DNA from: Streptomyces sp. A1136
GTDB lineage: Bacteria > Actinomycetota > Actinomycetes > Streptomycetales > Streptomycetaceae
Reading direction: 5' to 3'
NCBI RefSeq assembly: GCF_004795055.1
Contig: NZ_SSBJ01000010.1
Coordinates: 124,001-188,000 of the forward strand
DNA length: 64,000 bases
In this document: piece after piece, positions 1-7,467 of the stretch
How positions within the stretch are numbered: the first letter of the stretch is position 1
How the letters are laid out: each line of letters starts with the position of its first letter
The notes under the pieces: model-generated
Told to the model about the DNA's origin: nothing
Database searches by the model: none
The model's input: only the letters and a program-made list of their open reading frames with translations
Position numbers and translations under genes: made by a program

Positions 1-99
1 CAGGTTGACCGACTGGACGCGGTAGCCGCTCAGTGAACCCCGGGCGACGACCTGGTCGAATTCGGCGAGCGTCTCGATCTCGATGTCTGCGTTGACCAT
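1..99 (-). CDS. N-terminal fragment of a conserved protein, cut by the window edge
   Basis: Only the first 33 codons are inside the window, starting MVNADIEIETLAEF and running off the left edge in frame. The start is the ATG at 99. There is no strong Shine-Dalgarno; instead a TAGGGT hexamer (107-112, minus strand) lies 7 bases upstream, so the transcript may be leaderless. The fragment recalls the start of a Rossmann-fold, LOG-like protein of actinobacteria, but that is from memory of the family and the fragment is too short to prove it. It lies 26 bases downstream of the permease gene on the same strand. Confidence 0.5.
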   Translation of the reverse strand, partial: MVNADIEIETLAEFDQVVARGSLSGYRVQSVNL

Positions 100-106
100 T
101 CGGCCC

Positions 107-112
107 ACCCTA
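107..112 (-). promoter_or_regulatory. Predicted -10 element of a leaderless promoter
   Basis: TAGGGT on the minus strand ends 7 bases before the ATG at 99, so transcription would begin at or next to the A of the start codon. A CTGACC-like -35 candidate lies further upstream inside the end of the permease gene. Seen in sequence; promoter activity is inferred. Confidence 0.35.
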
Positions 113-125
113 AGGGCTCCGCGGA

Positions 126-1208
126 TCAGCGGGTCAGCGCGAGCGACGTCAGTTGTGCCACACCCCAGCTCAGCGGTACGCACACCACCACCAGCGCGGA
201 GGCCCGCACGGTGGCGGCCGTCCGCAGGACGGTGCCCGGTGCGCCGAGGGCGGTCAGGGTGCCTCGGGTGGCGGCCCTGGCCTGTCGGGACTCCACCGCC
301 GATGTGAGAAGTGTCGCGGTCGCGCACAGCGCCACGAGCAGCGCGGCGGCCCCGGTCAGCGGACCGAGCGGAGCGAAGACCGTGCCCCGTTCGCGCAGGA
401 CCGACGCCGTGAGGGCGGCGGCCCCGACCGCGCAGAGGACGCCGAGGGGACGGCCCAGCCGAGGGGCTTCCTCCTGGAGGGCCCGACCCGCCAGCAGGCG
501 CAGCGCGCCGGGGCGGACGGCCAGTACGAGGGTCCCGCAGGCGTAGGCCAGGCCGGGACCGGCCAGGGCGAGCCCGAGGGTGATCAGCGCCCACCCGGCC
601 GGAAACGCGGGGCCGCCCCGGCCGGCGTAGGCCTGGAGGGCGAGCCCGCACGCGCACACCGCGACCCCCCAGGGCACCCCGGTCTGCGGCGGCAGCCCGG
701 CCAGCGGCGGGCGCGGGCGCAGGACGAGGGCCGTCGCGGCGGAGGCGGTCAGCGGGACGAGGGCCAGCAGGGTCAGCGCCGCCGCCAGGGGGAGCGGCTG
801 CTCGGCGTGCAACAAGGCGGAGCCGGCCCCGTCGAAGGGCAGTCCGGCGAGGTCGCCCCGCAGGTGGAGGAAGAGGGCGAGGGCCAGGGCGCTGCCCAGC
901 GTGCAGGCGACGGCGGTGGAGACGGCCGCGGCAAGGGTGAGGCGTACGGGGCCCAGCCCGGCGGCGTCCATCCCTTCCCGGGGACGGGTCGCGGGGTCGG
1001 TCCTGGCGACGGCCACCGCGAACTGGACGGTGGCGGCGAGCGGGACGAGCGCCCACAGCAGCCGAGGGAACGATCCGGCGGGCCGGGCGGTCGCCTCCGC
1101 GAGTACGTAGAGGAGCAGGAACCCGGCGCCGGCCGAGGCGGCGGCGACCAAGAGCCGGCGCAGCTGGACCAGCGGCCGGGAGCCGCGGACTAGGCGGAGA
1201 GGGAGCAC
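126..1208 (-). CDS. ABC transporter membrane subunit (FtsX/MacB-like)
   Basis: A 360-residue, Ala/Leu-rich protein with about eight to ten hydrophobic segments, the first around residues 17-35. It follows an ABC ATPase gene and overlaps it by 19 bases (GTG start at 1208; ATPase stop at 1190-1192), which points to translational coupling and a shared complex. The GTG is preferred because it gives a short charged N-terminus just before the first membrane segment; upstream codons in this frame are the shadow of the ATPase gene. No extracellular MacB-type domain is obvious and the substrate cannot be told. FtsX-like assignment is inference from context and topology. Confidence 0.7.
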   Translation of the reverse strand: MLPLRLVRGSRPLVQLRRLLVAAASAGAGFLLLYVLAEATARPAGSFPRLLWALVPLAATVQFAVAVARTDPATRPREGMDAAGLGPVRLTLAAAVSTAVACTLGSALALALFLHLRGDLAGLPFDGAGSALLHAEQPLPLAAALTLLALVPLTASAATALVLRPRPPLAGLPPQTGVPWGVAVCACGLALQAYAGRGGPAFPAGWALITLGLALAGPGLAYACGTLVLAVRPGALRLLAGRALQEEAPRLGRPLGVLCAVGAAALTASVLRERGTVFAPLGPLTGAAALLVALCATATLLTSAVESRQARAATRGTLTALGAPGTVLRTAATVRASALVVVCVPLSWGVAQLTSLALTR

Positions 1209-1945
1209 GCGGCCTGGTCCTCCGTGGTCTCGACGGGACCGGAGGGGGCGGCGGCTTCGGCCGTACGGCCGTCGAGCAGGGCGAATCGGCGGTCGGCGAC
1301 GGCCGCGTTCTCCTCGTCGTGGGTGGCGAGCAGGACGGTGATGTCGTGCGAGCGGGCCGCGGTGGTCAGCGTCCGCAGCAGCAGCGCCCGCTCGGCCCGG
1401 TGCAGCGGGGCCGTCGGCTCGTCGGCGAAGATCACGGCGGGTTCGTGGACCAGGGCCCGGGCCAGGGAGACGCGCTGCGACTCGGCGCGGGTCAGCGCGC
1501 CCGGCCGCTTGCGGGCGAAGGCGCCGATGTCGAGCCGGTCCAGCCATTCGCAGGCGGTGTGCTTGGCGGCGCGGTGCGAGGCGCCGGCGATCAGCAGGGG
1601 CAGCGCGACGTTCTCCCACACCTTGAGCTCGGGCAGCAGATGCGGCTCGGGGCCGATCCAGCCGAACCGGTCGCGGCGCAACCGTTCGCGGGCCAGGGCT
1701 CCCATGGTGTGCACGGGAACGCTGTTGAACCAGACCTCGCCCTGCTGCGGCTTGAGCGAGCCGGCCAGACAGCGCAGCAGCGTGGTCTTGCCGCTCCCGC
1801 GCGGGCCGGTCAGGGCCAGGATCTCGCCCTGGCGGACGCCGACGGAGACGCCGATCAGGCCGGGCGAGCCGTCGTGGGAGTAGTGCAGGGACCGTGCCCA
1901 CAGGACTTCATTGTCAGGCGGGGCATCGTCTGCGGGAGCCACCAT
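1190..1945 (-). CDS. ABC transporter ATP-binding protein with degenerate Q-loop and signature
   Basis: A 251-residue nucleotide-binding subunit of the MacB/LolD/FtsE type. Walker A is intact (GPRGSGKT, residues 47-54), as are Walker B (FADEP, 173-177) and the H-loop (ATHD, 207-210). The signature that should read LSGGQ reads LTRAE (151-155), and the Q-loop Gln is absent in WIGPEPHLLP (96-105). The D-loop is also altered. ATP binding looks possible, but cooperative hydrolysis of the usual kind is doubtful. The ATG at 1945 is chosen because GGAGGTG lies just upstream; a longer in-frame reading to 2068 lacks support. It is followed by, and overlaps, the membrane subunit. Confidence 0.85.
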   Translation of the reverse strand: MVAPADDAPPDNEVLWARSLHYSHDGSPGLIGVSVGVRQGEILALTGPRGSGKTTLLRCLAGSLKPQQGEVWFNSVPVHTMGALARERLRRDRFGWIGPEPHLLPELKVWENVALPLLIAGASHRAAKHTACEWLDRLDIGAFARKRPGALTRAESQRVSLARALVHEPAVIFADEPTAPLHRAERALLLRTLTTAARSHDITVLLATHDEENAAVADRRFALLDGRTAEAAAPSGPVETTEDQAACSLSA

Positions 1946-2137
1946 GGTGAACACCTCCGTCCGGGGGAACGAAGCGGAGCCCCATCGGTCACTGGCGCCG
2001 CAAGGAGATGTAAAGAGACGAACGCCTCGGATGGTGACAGCACACGGCCCGGACCCCCGCGTTCTCACTCGAACGGGCGATCCGGGCCGTGTGGTTCGGA
2101 CTATTTTCTGCCCGGCCGGGGCCGGTGGCAGTGCTGC

Positions 2138-3499
2138 TTACAGCTTGGTCCACGCCTCGGTGAGCACCGAGCGCAGGATGCCCTCGATCTCGTCGAAGGT
2201 GCCCTGGTCCGCGATCAGCGGCGGGGCCAGCTGGATGACCGGGTCGCCACGGTCGTCGGCGCGGCAGTACAGGCCGTTGTCGAAGAGCGCCTTGGAGAGG
2301 AAGCCGTAGAGCACGCGCTCGGTCTCCTCGTCCGTGAAGGACTCCTTGGTGACCTTGTCCTTGACGAGCTCGATGCCGTAGAAGTAGCCGTTGCCGCGGA
2401 CGTCGCCGACGATCGGCAGGTCGTGCAGCTTCTGCAGCGTCGACAGGAAGGCGCCCTCGTTGTCCAGCACGTGCTGGTTGAGGCCTTCCTTGTCGAAGAT
2501 GTCGAGGTTGGCCAGCGCGACCGCCGAGGAGACCGGGTGGCCGCCGAAGGTGTAGCCGTGCAGGAAGGTGTTGTCGCCCTTGTAGAACGGCTCGGCGATG
2601 CGGTCGGAGACGATGCAGGCACCGATCGGGGAGTAGCCCGAGGTCATGCCCTTGGCGCAGGTGATCATGTCCGGCACGTAGTCGAACTTGTCACAGGCGA
2701 ACATCGTGCCGAGGCGGCCGAAGGCGCAGATCGTCTCGTCGGAGACGAGCAGCACGTCGTACTCGTCGCAGATCTCGCGGACCCGCTGGAAGTACCCGGG
2801 CGGCGGCGGGAAGCAGCCGCCGGCGTTCTGCACCGGCTCCAGGAAGACGGCGGCGACGGTGTCGGCACCCTCGAACAGGATCTCCTGCTCGATCTGGTCG
2901 GCGCACCAGCGGCCGAAGGCCTCGGGGTCGTCGCCGTAGATCGGGGCGCGGTAGATGTTGGTGTTCGGCACCTTGTGCGCGCCGGGTACCAGCGGCTCGA
3001 AGGGGGCCTTCAGGGCCGGCAGGCCGGTGATGGACAGGGCGCCCTGCGGGGTGCCGTGGTAGGCGACCGCACGCGAGATGACCTTGTACTTGGTGTGCTT
3101 GCCCTGCAGCTTGAAGTACTGCTTGGCCAGCTTCCAGGCGGTCTCGACGGCCTCGCCGCCACCGGTGGTGAAGAAGACCTTGTTCAGGTCGCCGGGGGCG
3201 TAGCCGGCGAGACGCTCGGCGAGCTCCACGGCCTGCGGGTGCGCGTACGACCAGATGGGGAAGAACGCGAGCTGCTGCGCCTGCTTGTAGGCGACCTCGG
3301 CCAGTTCCTTGCGGCCGTGACCGGCGTTGACCACGAACAGTCCGGCGAGACCGTCCAGGTAGCGCTTGCCCTTGTCGTCGAAGATGTAGGTGCCCTCACC
3401 CCGCACGATGGTGGGGACGGGGGAGTTCTCGTACGAGGACATGCGGGTGAAGTGCATCCACAGGTGGTCGTACGCGGTCTTGGAGAGGTCTTGGCTCAC
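2138..3499 (-). CDS. Class III omega-aminotransferase (polyamine/putrescine type)
   Basis: A 453-residue pyridoxal-phosphate aminotransferase. The fold-type I landmarks are present: TTGGGEAVE (111-119) for cofactor phosphate binding, the Asp of VSDETICAF (D254) for the pyridine nitrogen, and the Schiff-base lysine in CAKGM (K283). The length is normal for class III enzymes. It starts 3 bases downstream of the Lrp-type regulator stop, so the two are probably one transcript. With an aminobutyraldehyde-type dehydrogenase divergently encoded next door and PotD following, the likely role is transamination of putrescine or a related diamine with pyruvate to give an aminoaldehyde. The exact amine is inference; beta-alanine-pyruvate activity is the main alternative. 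Confidence 0.85.
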   Translation of the reverse strand: MSQDLSKTAYDHLWMHFTRMSSYENSPVPTIVRGEGTYIFDDKGKRYLDGLAGLFVVNAGHGRKELAEVAYKQAQQLAFFPIWSYAHPQAVELAERLAGYAPGDLNKVFFTTGGGEAVETAWKLAKQYFKLQGKHTKYKVISRAVAYHGTPQGALSITGLPALKAPFEPLVPGAHKVPNTNIYRAPIYGDDPEAFGRWCADQIEQEILFEGADTVAAVFLEPVQNAGGCFPPPPGYFQRVREICDEYDVLLVSDETICAFGRLGTMFACDKFDYVPDMITCAKGMTSGYSPIGACIVSDRIAEPFYKGDNTFLHGYTFGGHPVSSAVALANLDIFDKEGLNQHVLDNEGAFLSTLQKLHDLPIVGDVRGNGYFYGIELVKDKVTKESFTDEETERVLYGFLSKALFDNGLYCRADDRGDPVIQLAPPLIADQGTFDEIEGILRSVLTEAWTKL

Positions 3500-3502
3500 G
3501 GG

Positions 3503-4006
3503 CTATCGGGTTCCCCACATGTAGGTCTGCTTCTTCAGCTTCAGGTAGACGAAGCTTTCGGTTGAGCGCACGCCGGGGAGCGCGCGGATCTTCTTGTTGA
3601 TCGTCTCCAGCAGGTGGTCGTCGTCCTCGCAGACGATCTCCACCATCAGGTCGAAGGAGCCCGCGGTCATCACCACGTACTCGCATTCGGCCATCGAGGT
3701 CAGTGCGTCGGCCACCGGGTCGAGGTCTCCCTCGACGTTGATGCCGACCATGGCCTGGCGTCGCAGACCCACGGTGAGCGGGTCGGTGACGGCGACGATC
3801 TGCATGACGCCCTGGTCGAGCAGCTTCTGTACGCGTTGGCGTACGGCTGCCTCCGACAGGCCGACTGCCTTGCCGATCGCTGCGTAGGGACGGCGACCGT
3901 CCTCTTGCAGTTGCTCGATGATCGCCAGGGACACAGCATCGACCGAAGGGGACGGTTGTCTGTTCCTGGAATCTGCGCTTCGACTGACCACGACCTCACT
4001 GTGCAC
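3503..4006 (-). CDS. Lrp/AsnC-family transcriptional regulator
   Basis: A 167-residue regulator. An N-terminal winged HTH (about residues 27-65, DGRRPYAAIGKAVGLSEAAV) is followed by a RAM ligand-binding domain ending in YLKLKKQTYMWGTR. It sits directly upstream of the aminotransferase and divergent from the aldehyde dehydrogenase across about 170 bases, the usual position for a local regulator of amine or amino-acid catabolism. The GTG at 4006 is chosen; the reading frame is open further upstream but that sequence is intergenic in character. No good ribosome-binding site precedes any candidate start, so the N-terminus is uncertain by up to about 15 residues. Confidence 0.85.
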   Translation of the reverse strand: MHSEVVVSRSADSRNRQPSPSVDAVSLAIIEQLQEDGRRPYAAIGKAVGLSEAAVRQRVQKLLDQGVMQIVAVTDPLTVGLRRQAMVGINVEGDLDPVADALTSMAECEYVVMTAGSFDLMVEIVCEDDDHLLETINKKIRALPGVRSTESFVYLKLKKQTYMWGTR

Positions 4007-4175
4007 GAGGAGTCGTCGGTTCCGCAACCCGCAACCGAGGTAATTCGTTGTCTTGACTCTCCGATTGCACGGATTTCGCAGTTCGTGGCATCCGGCTCTG
4101 TCGAAAGCGTCAGGAGACGCGATAGGCTGGGGATTCGTCTCAATCGTTGGACATGTGATCAGGAGAGTGGCTGTA
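4007..4175. promoter_or_regulatory. Divergent promoter region, Lrp regulator / aldehyde dehydrogenase
   Basis: This 169-base region is visibly more AT-rich than its surroundings and separates two divergent genes. On the plus strand a TGTCGA -35-like and a TAGGCT -10-like element are 18 bases apart (about 4099-4128). I found no clear palindrome that would mark the Lrp site. Regulation by the adjacent Lrp protein is inference from gene position. Confidence 0.45.
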
Positions 4176-5615
4176 GTGACCACCGAACTGCGTCGTCTGC
4201 GCAACTACATCGGCGGAGAGTTCAAGGACGCCGCCGACGGCCGGACCACCGATGTGGTCAACCCCGCGACCGGCGAGGTGTACGCCACCGCTCCGCTCTC
4301 CGGCCAGGCCGATGTGGACGCCGCCATGGCGGCCGCCGCCGCCGCCTTCCCGGGCTGGCGCGACACCACTCCCTCCGAGCGGCAGAAGGCCCTGCTCAAG
4401 ATCGCGGACGCCTTCGAGGCGCGCGCGGACGAGCTGGTGGCGGCCGAGTCGGAGAACACGGGCAAGCCGCTGGGCCTGACGGCCAGCGAGGAGCTGCCGC
4501 CCATGGTGGACCAGATCCGCTTCTTCGCGGGCGCCGCGCGTCTGCTGGAGGGCCGCTCGGCCGGCGAGTACATGGACGGGATGACCTCGATCATCCGCCG
4601 TGAGCCGGTCGGTGTGTGTGCCCAGGTAGCGCCGTGGAACTACCCGATGATGATGGCCGTGTGGAAGTTCGCCCCGGCGATCGCCGCGGGCAACACCGTG
4701 GTGCTCAAGCCCTCGGACACCACCCCGGCCTCCACCGTCCTGATGGCCGAGATCATCGACTCGGTCCTGCCCAAGGGCGTCTTCAACGTGGTCTGCGGCG
4801 ACCGCGAGACCGGCAAGGCCATGGTCGAGCACCCCACCCCGGCGATGGCCTCCATCACCGGTTCGGTGCGCGCGGGCATGCAGGTCGCCGAGAGCGCCTC
4901 GAAGGACGTCAAGCGCGTCCACCTGGAGCTCGGCGGCAAGGCCCCGGTCGTGGTCTTCGAGGACGCCGACATCGCCAAGGCCGTCGAGGACATCGCCGTC
5001 GCCGGCTACTTCAACGCCGGCCAGGACTGCACCGCCGCGACCCGCGTGCTCGTGCACGAGTCCGTCCACGACGAGTTCGTCTCCGCGCTCGCCAAGGCCG
5101 CCGCGGACACCAAGACGGGTCAGCCGGACGACGAGGACGTGCTGTACGGGCCGCTGAACAACCCGAACCAGCTCAAGCAGGTCGCGGGCTTCATCGAGCG
5201 CCTCCCCGCCCACGCCAAGGTCGAGGCGGGCGGCCACCGCGTCGGCGAGAAGGGCTACTTCTACGCCCCGACCGTGGTCTCCGGCCTCAAGCAGGACGAC
5301 GAGATCATTCAGAACGAGGTCTTCGGCCCCGTCATCACGGTGCAGTCCTTCACGGACGAGGCCCAGGCGCTGGAGTACGCGAACGGCGTCGAGTTCGCCC
5401 TCGCCTCCTCCGTGTGGACCAAGGACCACGGCCGCGCGATGCGGATGTCCAAGAACCTCGACTTCGGCTGCGTGTGGATCAACACCCACATCCCGCTGGT
5501 GGCCGAGATGCCCCACGGCGGCTTCAAGAAGTCCGGCTACGGCAAGGACCTCTCCGCCTACGGCTTCGAGGACTACACCCGCATCAAGCACGTGATGACC
5601 TCGCTCGACGGCTGA
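4176..5615 (+). CDS. Aminobutyraldehyde-type aldehyde dehydrogenase (PatD/PuuC family)
   Basis: A 479-residue NAD(P)-dependent aldehyde dehydrogenase. The catalytic set is complete: Asn of PWNYP (N155), general base Glu in HLELGGK (E251) and nucleophile Cys in GQDCTAATR (C285). GQDC rather than GQxC-S, and the ending MPHGGFKKSGYGKDLS, are typical of gamma-aminobutyraldehyde and betaine-aldehyde dehydrogenases. It should oxidise the aminoaldehyde made by the neighbouring aminotransferase to an amino acid such as GABA. Start: GTG at 4176 with AGGAGAG 8 bases upstream. The open frame extends upstream through the promoter but has no better start. A second, related dehydrogenase lies at 16.4 kb. 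Confidence 0.9.
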   Translation: MTTELRRLRNYIGGEFKDAADGRTTDVVNPATGEVYATAPLSGQADVDAAMAAAAAAFPGWRDTTPSERQKALLKIADAFEARADELVAAESENTGKPLGLTASEELPPMVDQIRFFAGAARLLEGRSAGEYMDGMTSIIRREPVGVCAQVAPWNYPMMMAVWKFAPAIAAGNTVVLKPSDTTPASTVLMAEIIDSVLPKGVFNVVCGDRETGKAMVEHPTPAMASITGSVRAGMQVAESASKDVKRVHLELGGKAPVVVFEDADIAKAVEDIAVAGYFNAGQDCTAATRVLVHESVHDEFVSALAKAAADTKTGQPDDEDVLYGPLNNPNQLKQVAGFIERLPAHAKVEAGGHRVGEKGYFYAPTVVSGLKQDDEIIQNEVFGPVITVQSFTDEAQALEYANGVEFALASSVWTKDHGRAMRMSKNLDFGCVWINTHIPLVAEMPHGGFKKSGYGKDLSAYGFEDYTRIKHVMTSLDG

Positions 5616-5651
5616 GTCCCGGCGGCGGCCGTCCCGGCCGTCCCGCACTGA

Positions 5652-5668
5652 TCAGCGCAGAACGCTGA
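5652..5668 (+). terminator. Small hairpin after the aldehyde dehydrogenase
   Basis: TCAGCG and CGCTGA form a perfect 6-bp stem around a 5-base loop, 37 bases after the dehydrogenase stop. There is no U-tract, so termination is only a guess; it could equally be part of the potD leader. Confidence 0.3.
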
Positions 5669-5680
5669 GGGGGCGGGCAG

Positions 5681-5695
5681 TAGACACGTTGTCTA
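5681..5695. promoter_or_regulatory. Operator-like inverted repeat upstream of the orphan potD
   Basis: TAGACA-CGT-TGTCTA is a perfect 6-bp inverted repeat with a 3-base centre. It lies 36 bases before the chosen ATG of the polyamine-binding protein and is followed directly by TTGTCCGCC, a string that recurs upstream of gabT. The position suggests a repressor or activator site, or a promoter element; the binding protein is unknown. Confidence 0.45.
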
Positions 5696-5730
5696 TTGTC
5701 CGCCCCTTCGCCTTGTCCGAGGCTTTGGGC

Positions 5731-6909
5731 ATGCCTGAACTCCCCTTCTCCCGCCGCGCGGTGCTGCGCGGCCTCGGTGCCGTGGGCCTGCCGGCCGCCC
5801 TCAGTGGTTGCGGGGTGCCCGCCGCCTACGTCCCCGAGGACCGACGGGAGGGCCCGGACCGCTCCGCCGGTGAACGCAGCCTCGCCTTCTCCAACTGGCC
5901 GCTCTACATCGACACCGACGACGAGGACGAACAGCGTCGTCCGACGCTGGACGCCTTCTCCGAGAAGACCGGCATCGAGGTCCGGTACACGGAGGAGATC
6001 AACGACAACGACGAGTTCTTCGGCAAGGTCAGTCCGGCCCTGATGAACCACCAGCAGACCGGTCACGACCTGGTGGTGATCAGCGACTGGATGGCCGCCC
6101 GCTTCGTCCGTCTGGGCTGGGCCCAGAAGATGAACCGCTCGGCACAGTCCAACGTGGTCAAGTACCTGGACCCGCAGTTGCGTTCCCCCGCCTTCGACGA
6201 GGGCCGGCTGCACACCGTGCCGTGGCAGTCGGGGATCACCGGTATCGCCTACAACCGCAGGTCGCTCGGTCGGGAGATCAAGTCCGTCAAGGACCTGTGG
6301 CAGCCGGACCTGGCGGGCAAGGTGACGCTCTTCTCCGGACTCGACGAGTCCTTCGCCCTGTTGATGCAGGGCAACGGGGTGGACGTCACCCGCTGGACCG
6401 AGAGCGACTTCCACCGGATGTGCGACCAGGTCGAGAGCATGGTGAAGAAGAAGCACATCCGCCGCTTCACCGGCAACGACTACACCTCCGACCTGAGCAA
6501 GGGCGATGTGCTGGCCTGCCAGGCCTATTCCGGTGACGTCGTCCAGTTGCAGGCCGACAACCCCGACATCGAGTTCGTGGTCCCGGAGGAGGGCGCCGAG
6601 CTCTGGGCCGAGAGCCTGCTGGTTCCCAACCTCGCCCTGCACAAGGCGAACGCCGAGGCACTGGTCGACTACTACTACGACCCGGCGGTGGCGGCGGAAC
6701 TCGCCGCCGCCGTCAACTACGTCTGCCCGGTCCCGGCCGCCCGCGAGGTGCTGGCCGCCTCCCCGGACAAGGAGACCGCCGAGCTCGCCCAGAACCCGCT
6801 GATCTTCCCGGACGACGAGATGCGGGGGCGCCTCGTCGTGGCCCGGGACATCTCGTCGGCCGAGCGCCGGTCCTTCGCCAAGCGCTGGAACGCCATCGTG
6901 GGGCTCTGA
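5731..6909 (+). CDS. potD: Polyamine ABC transporter substrate-binding lipoprotein (orphan copy)
   Basis: A 392-residue PotD/PotF-type binding protein. The N-terminus carries a twin-arginine signal (SRRAVLRGLG, from residue 7) and a lipobox LSGC with Cys at residue 27, so it should be exported by Tat and lipid-anchored outside the membrane. The mature part has the family features NWPLYID, DLVVISDW and the conserved RFTGNDYTSDL. It is closely similar in layout to the second PotD at 18-19.2 kb but has no permease or ATPase genes beside it, so it may supply the distant PotABC. The ATG at 5731 is preferred over a TTG at 5689 because it places the twin arginines correctly. Confidence 0.88.
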   Translation: MPELPFSRRAVLRGLGAVGLPAALSGCGVPAAYVPEDRREGPDRSAGERSLAFSNWPLYIDTDDEDEQRRPTLDAFSEKTGIEVRYTEEINDNDEFFGKVSPALMNHQQTGHDLVVISDWMAARFVRLGWAQKMNRSAQSNVVKYLDPQLRSPAFDEGRLHTVPWQSGITGIAYNRRSLGREIKSVKDLWQPDLAGKVTLFSGLDESFALLMQGNGVDVTRWTESDFHRMCDQVESMVKKKHIRRFTGNDYTSDLSKGDVLACQAYSGDVVQLQADNPDIEFVVPEEGAELWAESLLVPNLALHKANAEALVDYYYDPAVAAELAAAVNYVCPVPAAREVLAASPDKETAELAQNPLIFPDDEMRGRLVVARDISSAERRSFAKRWNAIVGL

Positions 6910-6938
6910 CGGCGTCCGTCACGGTACGGCCACAGAAT

Positions 6939-6972
6939 TGAACGTGTTCATGAAATCGACTGAACGTGTTCA
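6939..6972. promoter_or_regulatory. Two copies of a 12-bp operator-like palindrome
   Basis: TGAACGTGTTCA occurs at 6939-6950 and again, identical, at 6961-6972, start-to-start 22 bases, about two helical turns. Each copy is a 5-bp inverted repeat (TGAAC/GTTCA) around GT, the style of a TetR- or GntR-family site. The second copy overlaps the expected -35 region of the following gene, so binding would repress it. No TetR gene is present in this window. Confidence 0.6.
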
Positions 6973-6981
6973 GAAACTGCG

Positions 6982-6987
6982 TACGCT
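6982..6987 (+). promoter_or_regulatory. Predicted -10 element, leaderless transcript
   Basis: TACGCT ends 6 bases before the ATG at 6994, which has no Shine-Dalgarno. A CTGAAC -35-like hexamer lies 16 bases upstream, inside the second palindrome. Transcription would start on the start codon. Confidence 0.45.
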
Positions 6988-6993
6988 TGCCCC

Positions 6994-7467
6994 ATGAGCG
7001 AGAGAAGCGCCCTCCGGCGGCGTATCCGTGCCTGGCTGGTCCTGTTCATCGTCTGCCTCGCGCTCAGCGGGCTCACCGCCTTCCCGCTGGTCAGTGAGCT
7101 TCACTGGGCGAACTCGGTGATCTCCCACGAGTGGTTGCGGCGGGTGGGCGACGGACTGGACCAGGCCGACGCGCGATACCCCTTCCTCCTCTACGGCACG
7201 GACTGGCTGGCCTTCGCCCACCTCGTGATCGCCGTCTTCTTCTACGGGGTCCACCGCGATCCGGTACGCAACATCTGGATCGTGGAGGCCGGTGTGATCG
7301 CGTGCGTCGCAGTGATCCCGCTGGCCCTGATCTGCGGACCGATCCGGGGCATCCCCTTCGGCTGGAGCCTCATCGACATGTCGTTCGGCGTCTTCGGCGT
7401 CATCCCGCTGCTGGTCCTGCGTCGGCTGATCAAGCGGCTGGAAGCGCTTACGAGCGCGGGCGCGTGA
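6994..7467 (+). CDS. Small integral membrane protein of unknown function
   Basis: 157 residues with four predicted membrane segments (about 13-35, 70-88, 96-116 and 124-142) and a basic start. I do not recognise a named family with certainty. It contains no enzyme motif. It is preceded by the twin TGAACGTGTTCA palindromes and appears leaderless, so it is probably under tight control of a single repressor. Its 3' end overlaps the convergent serine-hydrolase gene by 20 bases (7448-7467). Confidence 0.75.
   Translation: MSERSALRRRIRAWLVLFIVCLALSGLTAFPLVSELHWANSVISHEWLRRVGDGLDQADARYPFLLYGTDWLAFAHLVIAVFFYGVHRDPVRNIWIVEAGVIACVAVIPLALICGPIRGIPFGWSLIDMSFGVFGVIPLLVLRRLIKRLEALTSAGA

Noticed and set aside
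1190..2068. Longer N-terminus for the ABC ATPase, from an ATG at 2068
   Set aside because: The added 41 residues lie in a promoter-like region, and the internal ATG at 1945 has a good GGAGGTG ribosome-binding site.
2101..2137. Possible terminator after the class III aminotransferase (GC-rich repeat)
   Set aside because: The GGCC-rich stretch can fold in several ways and has no single clear stem, so it is not listed.
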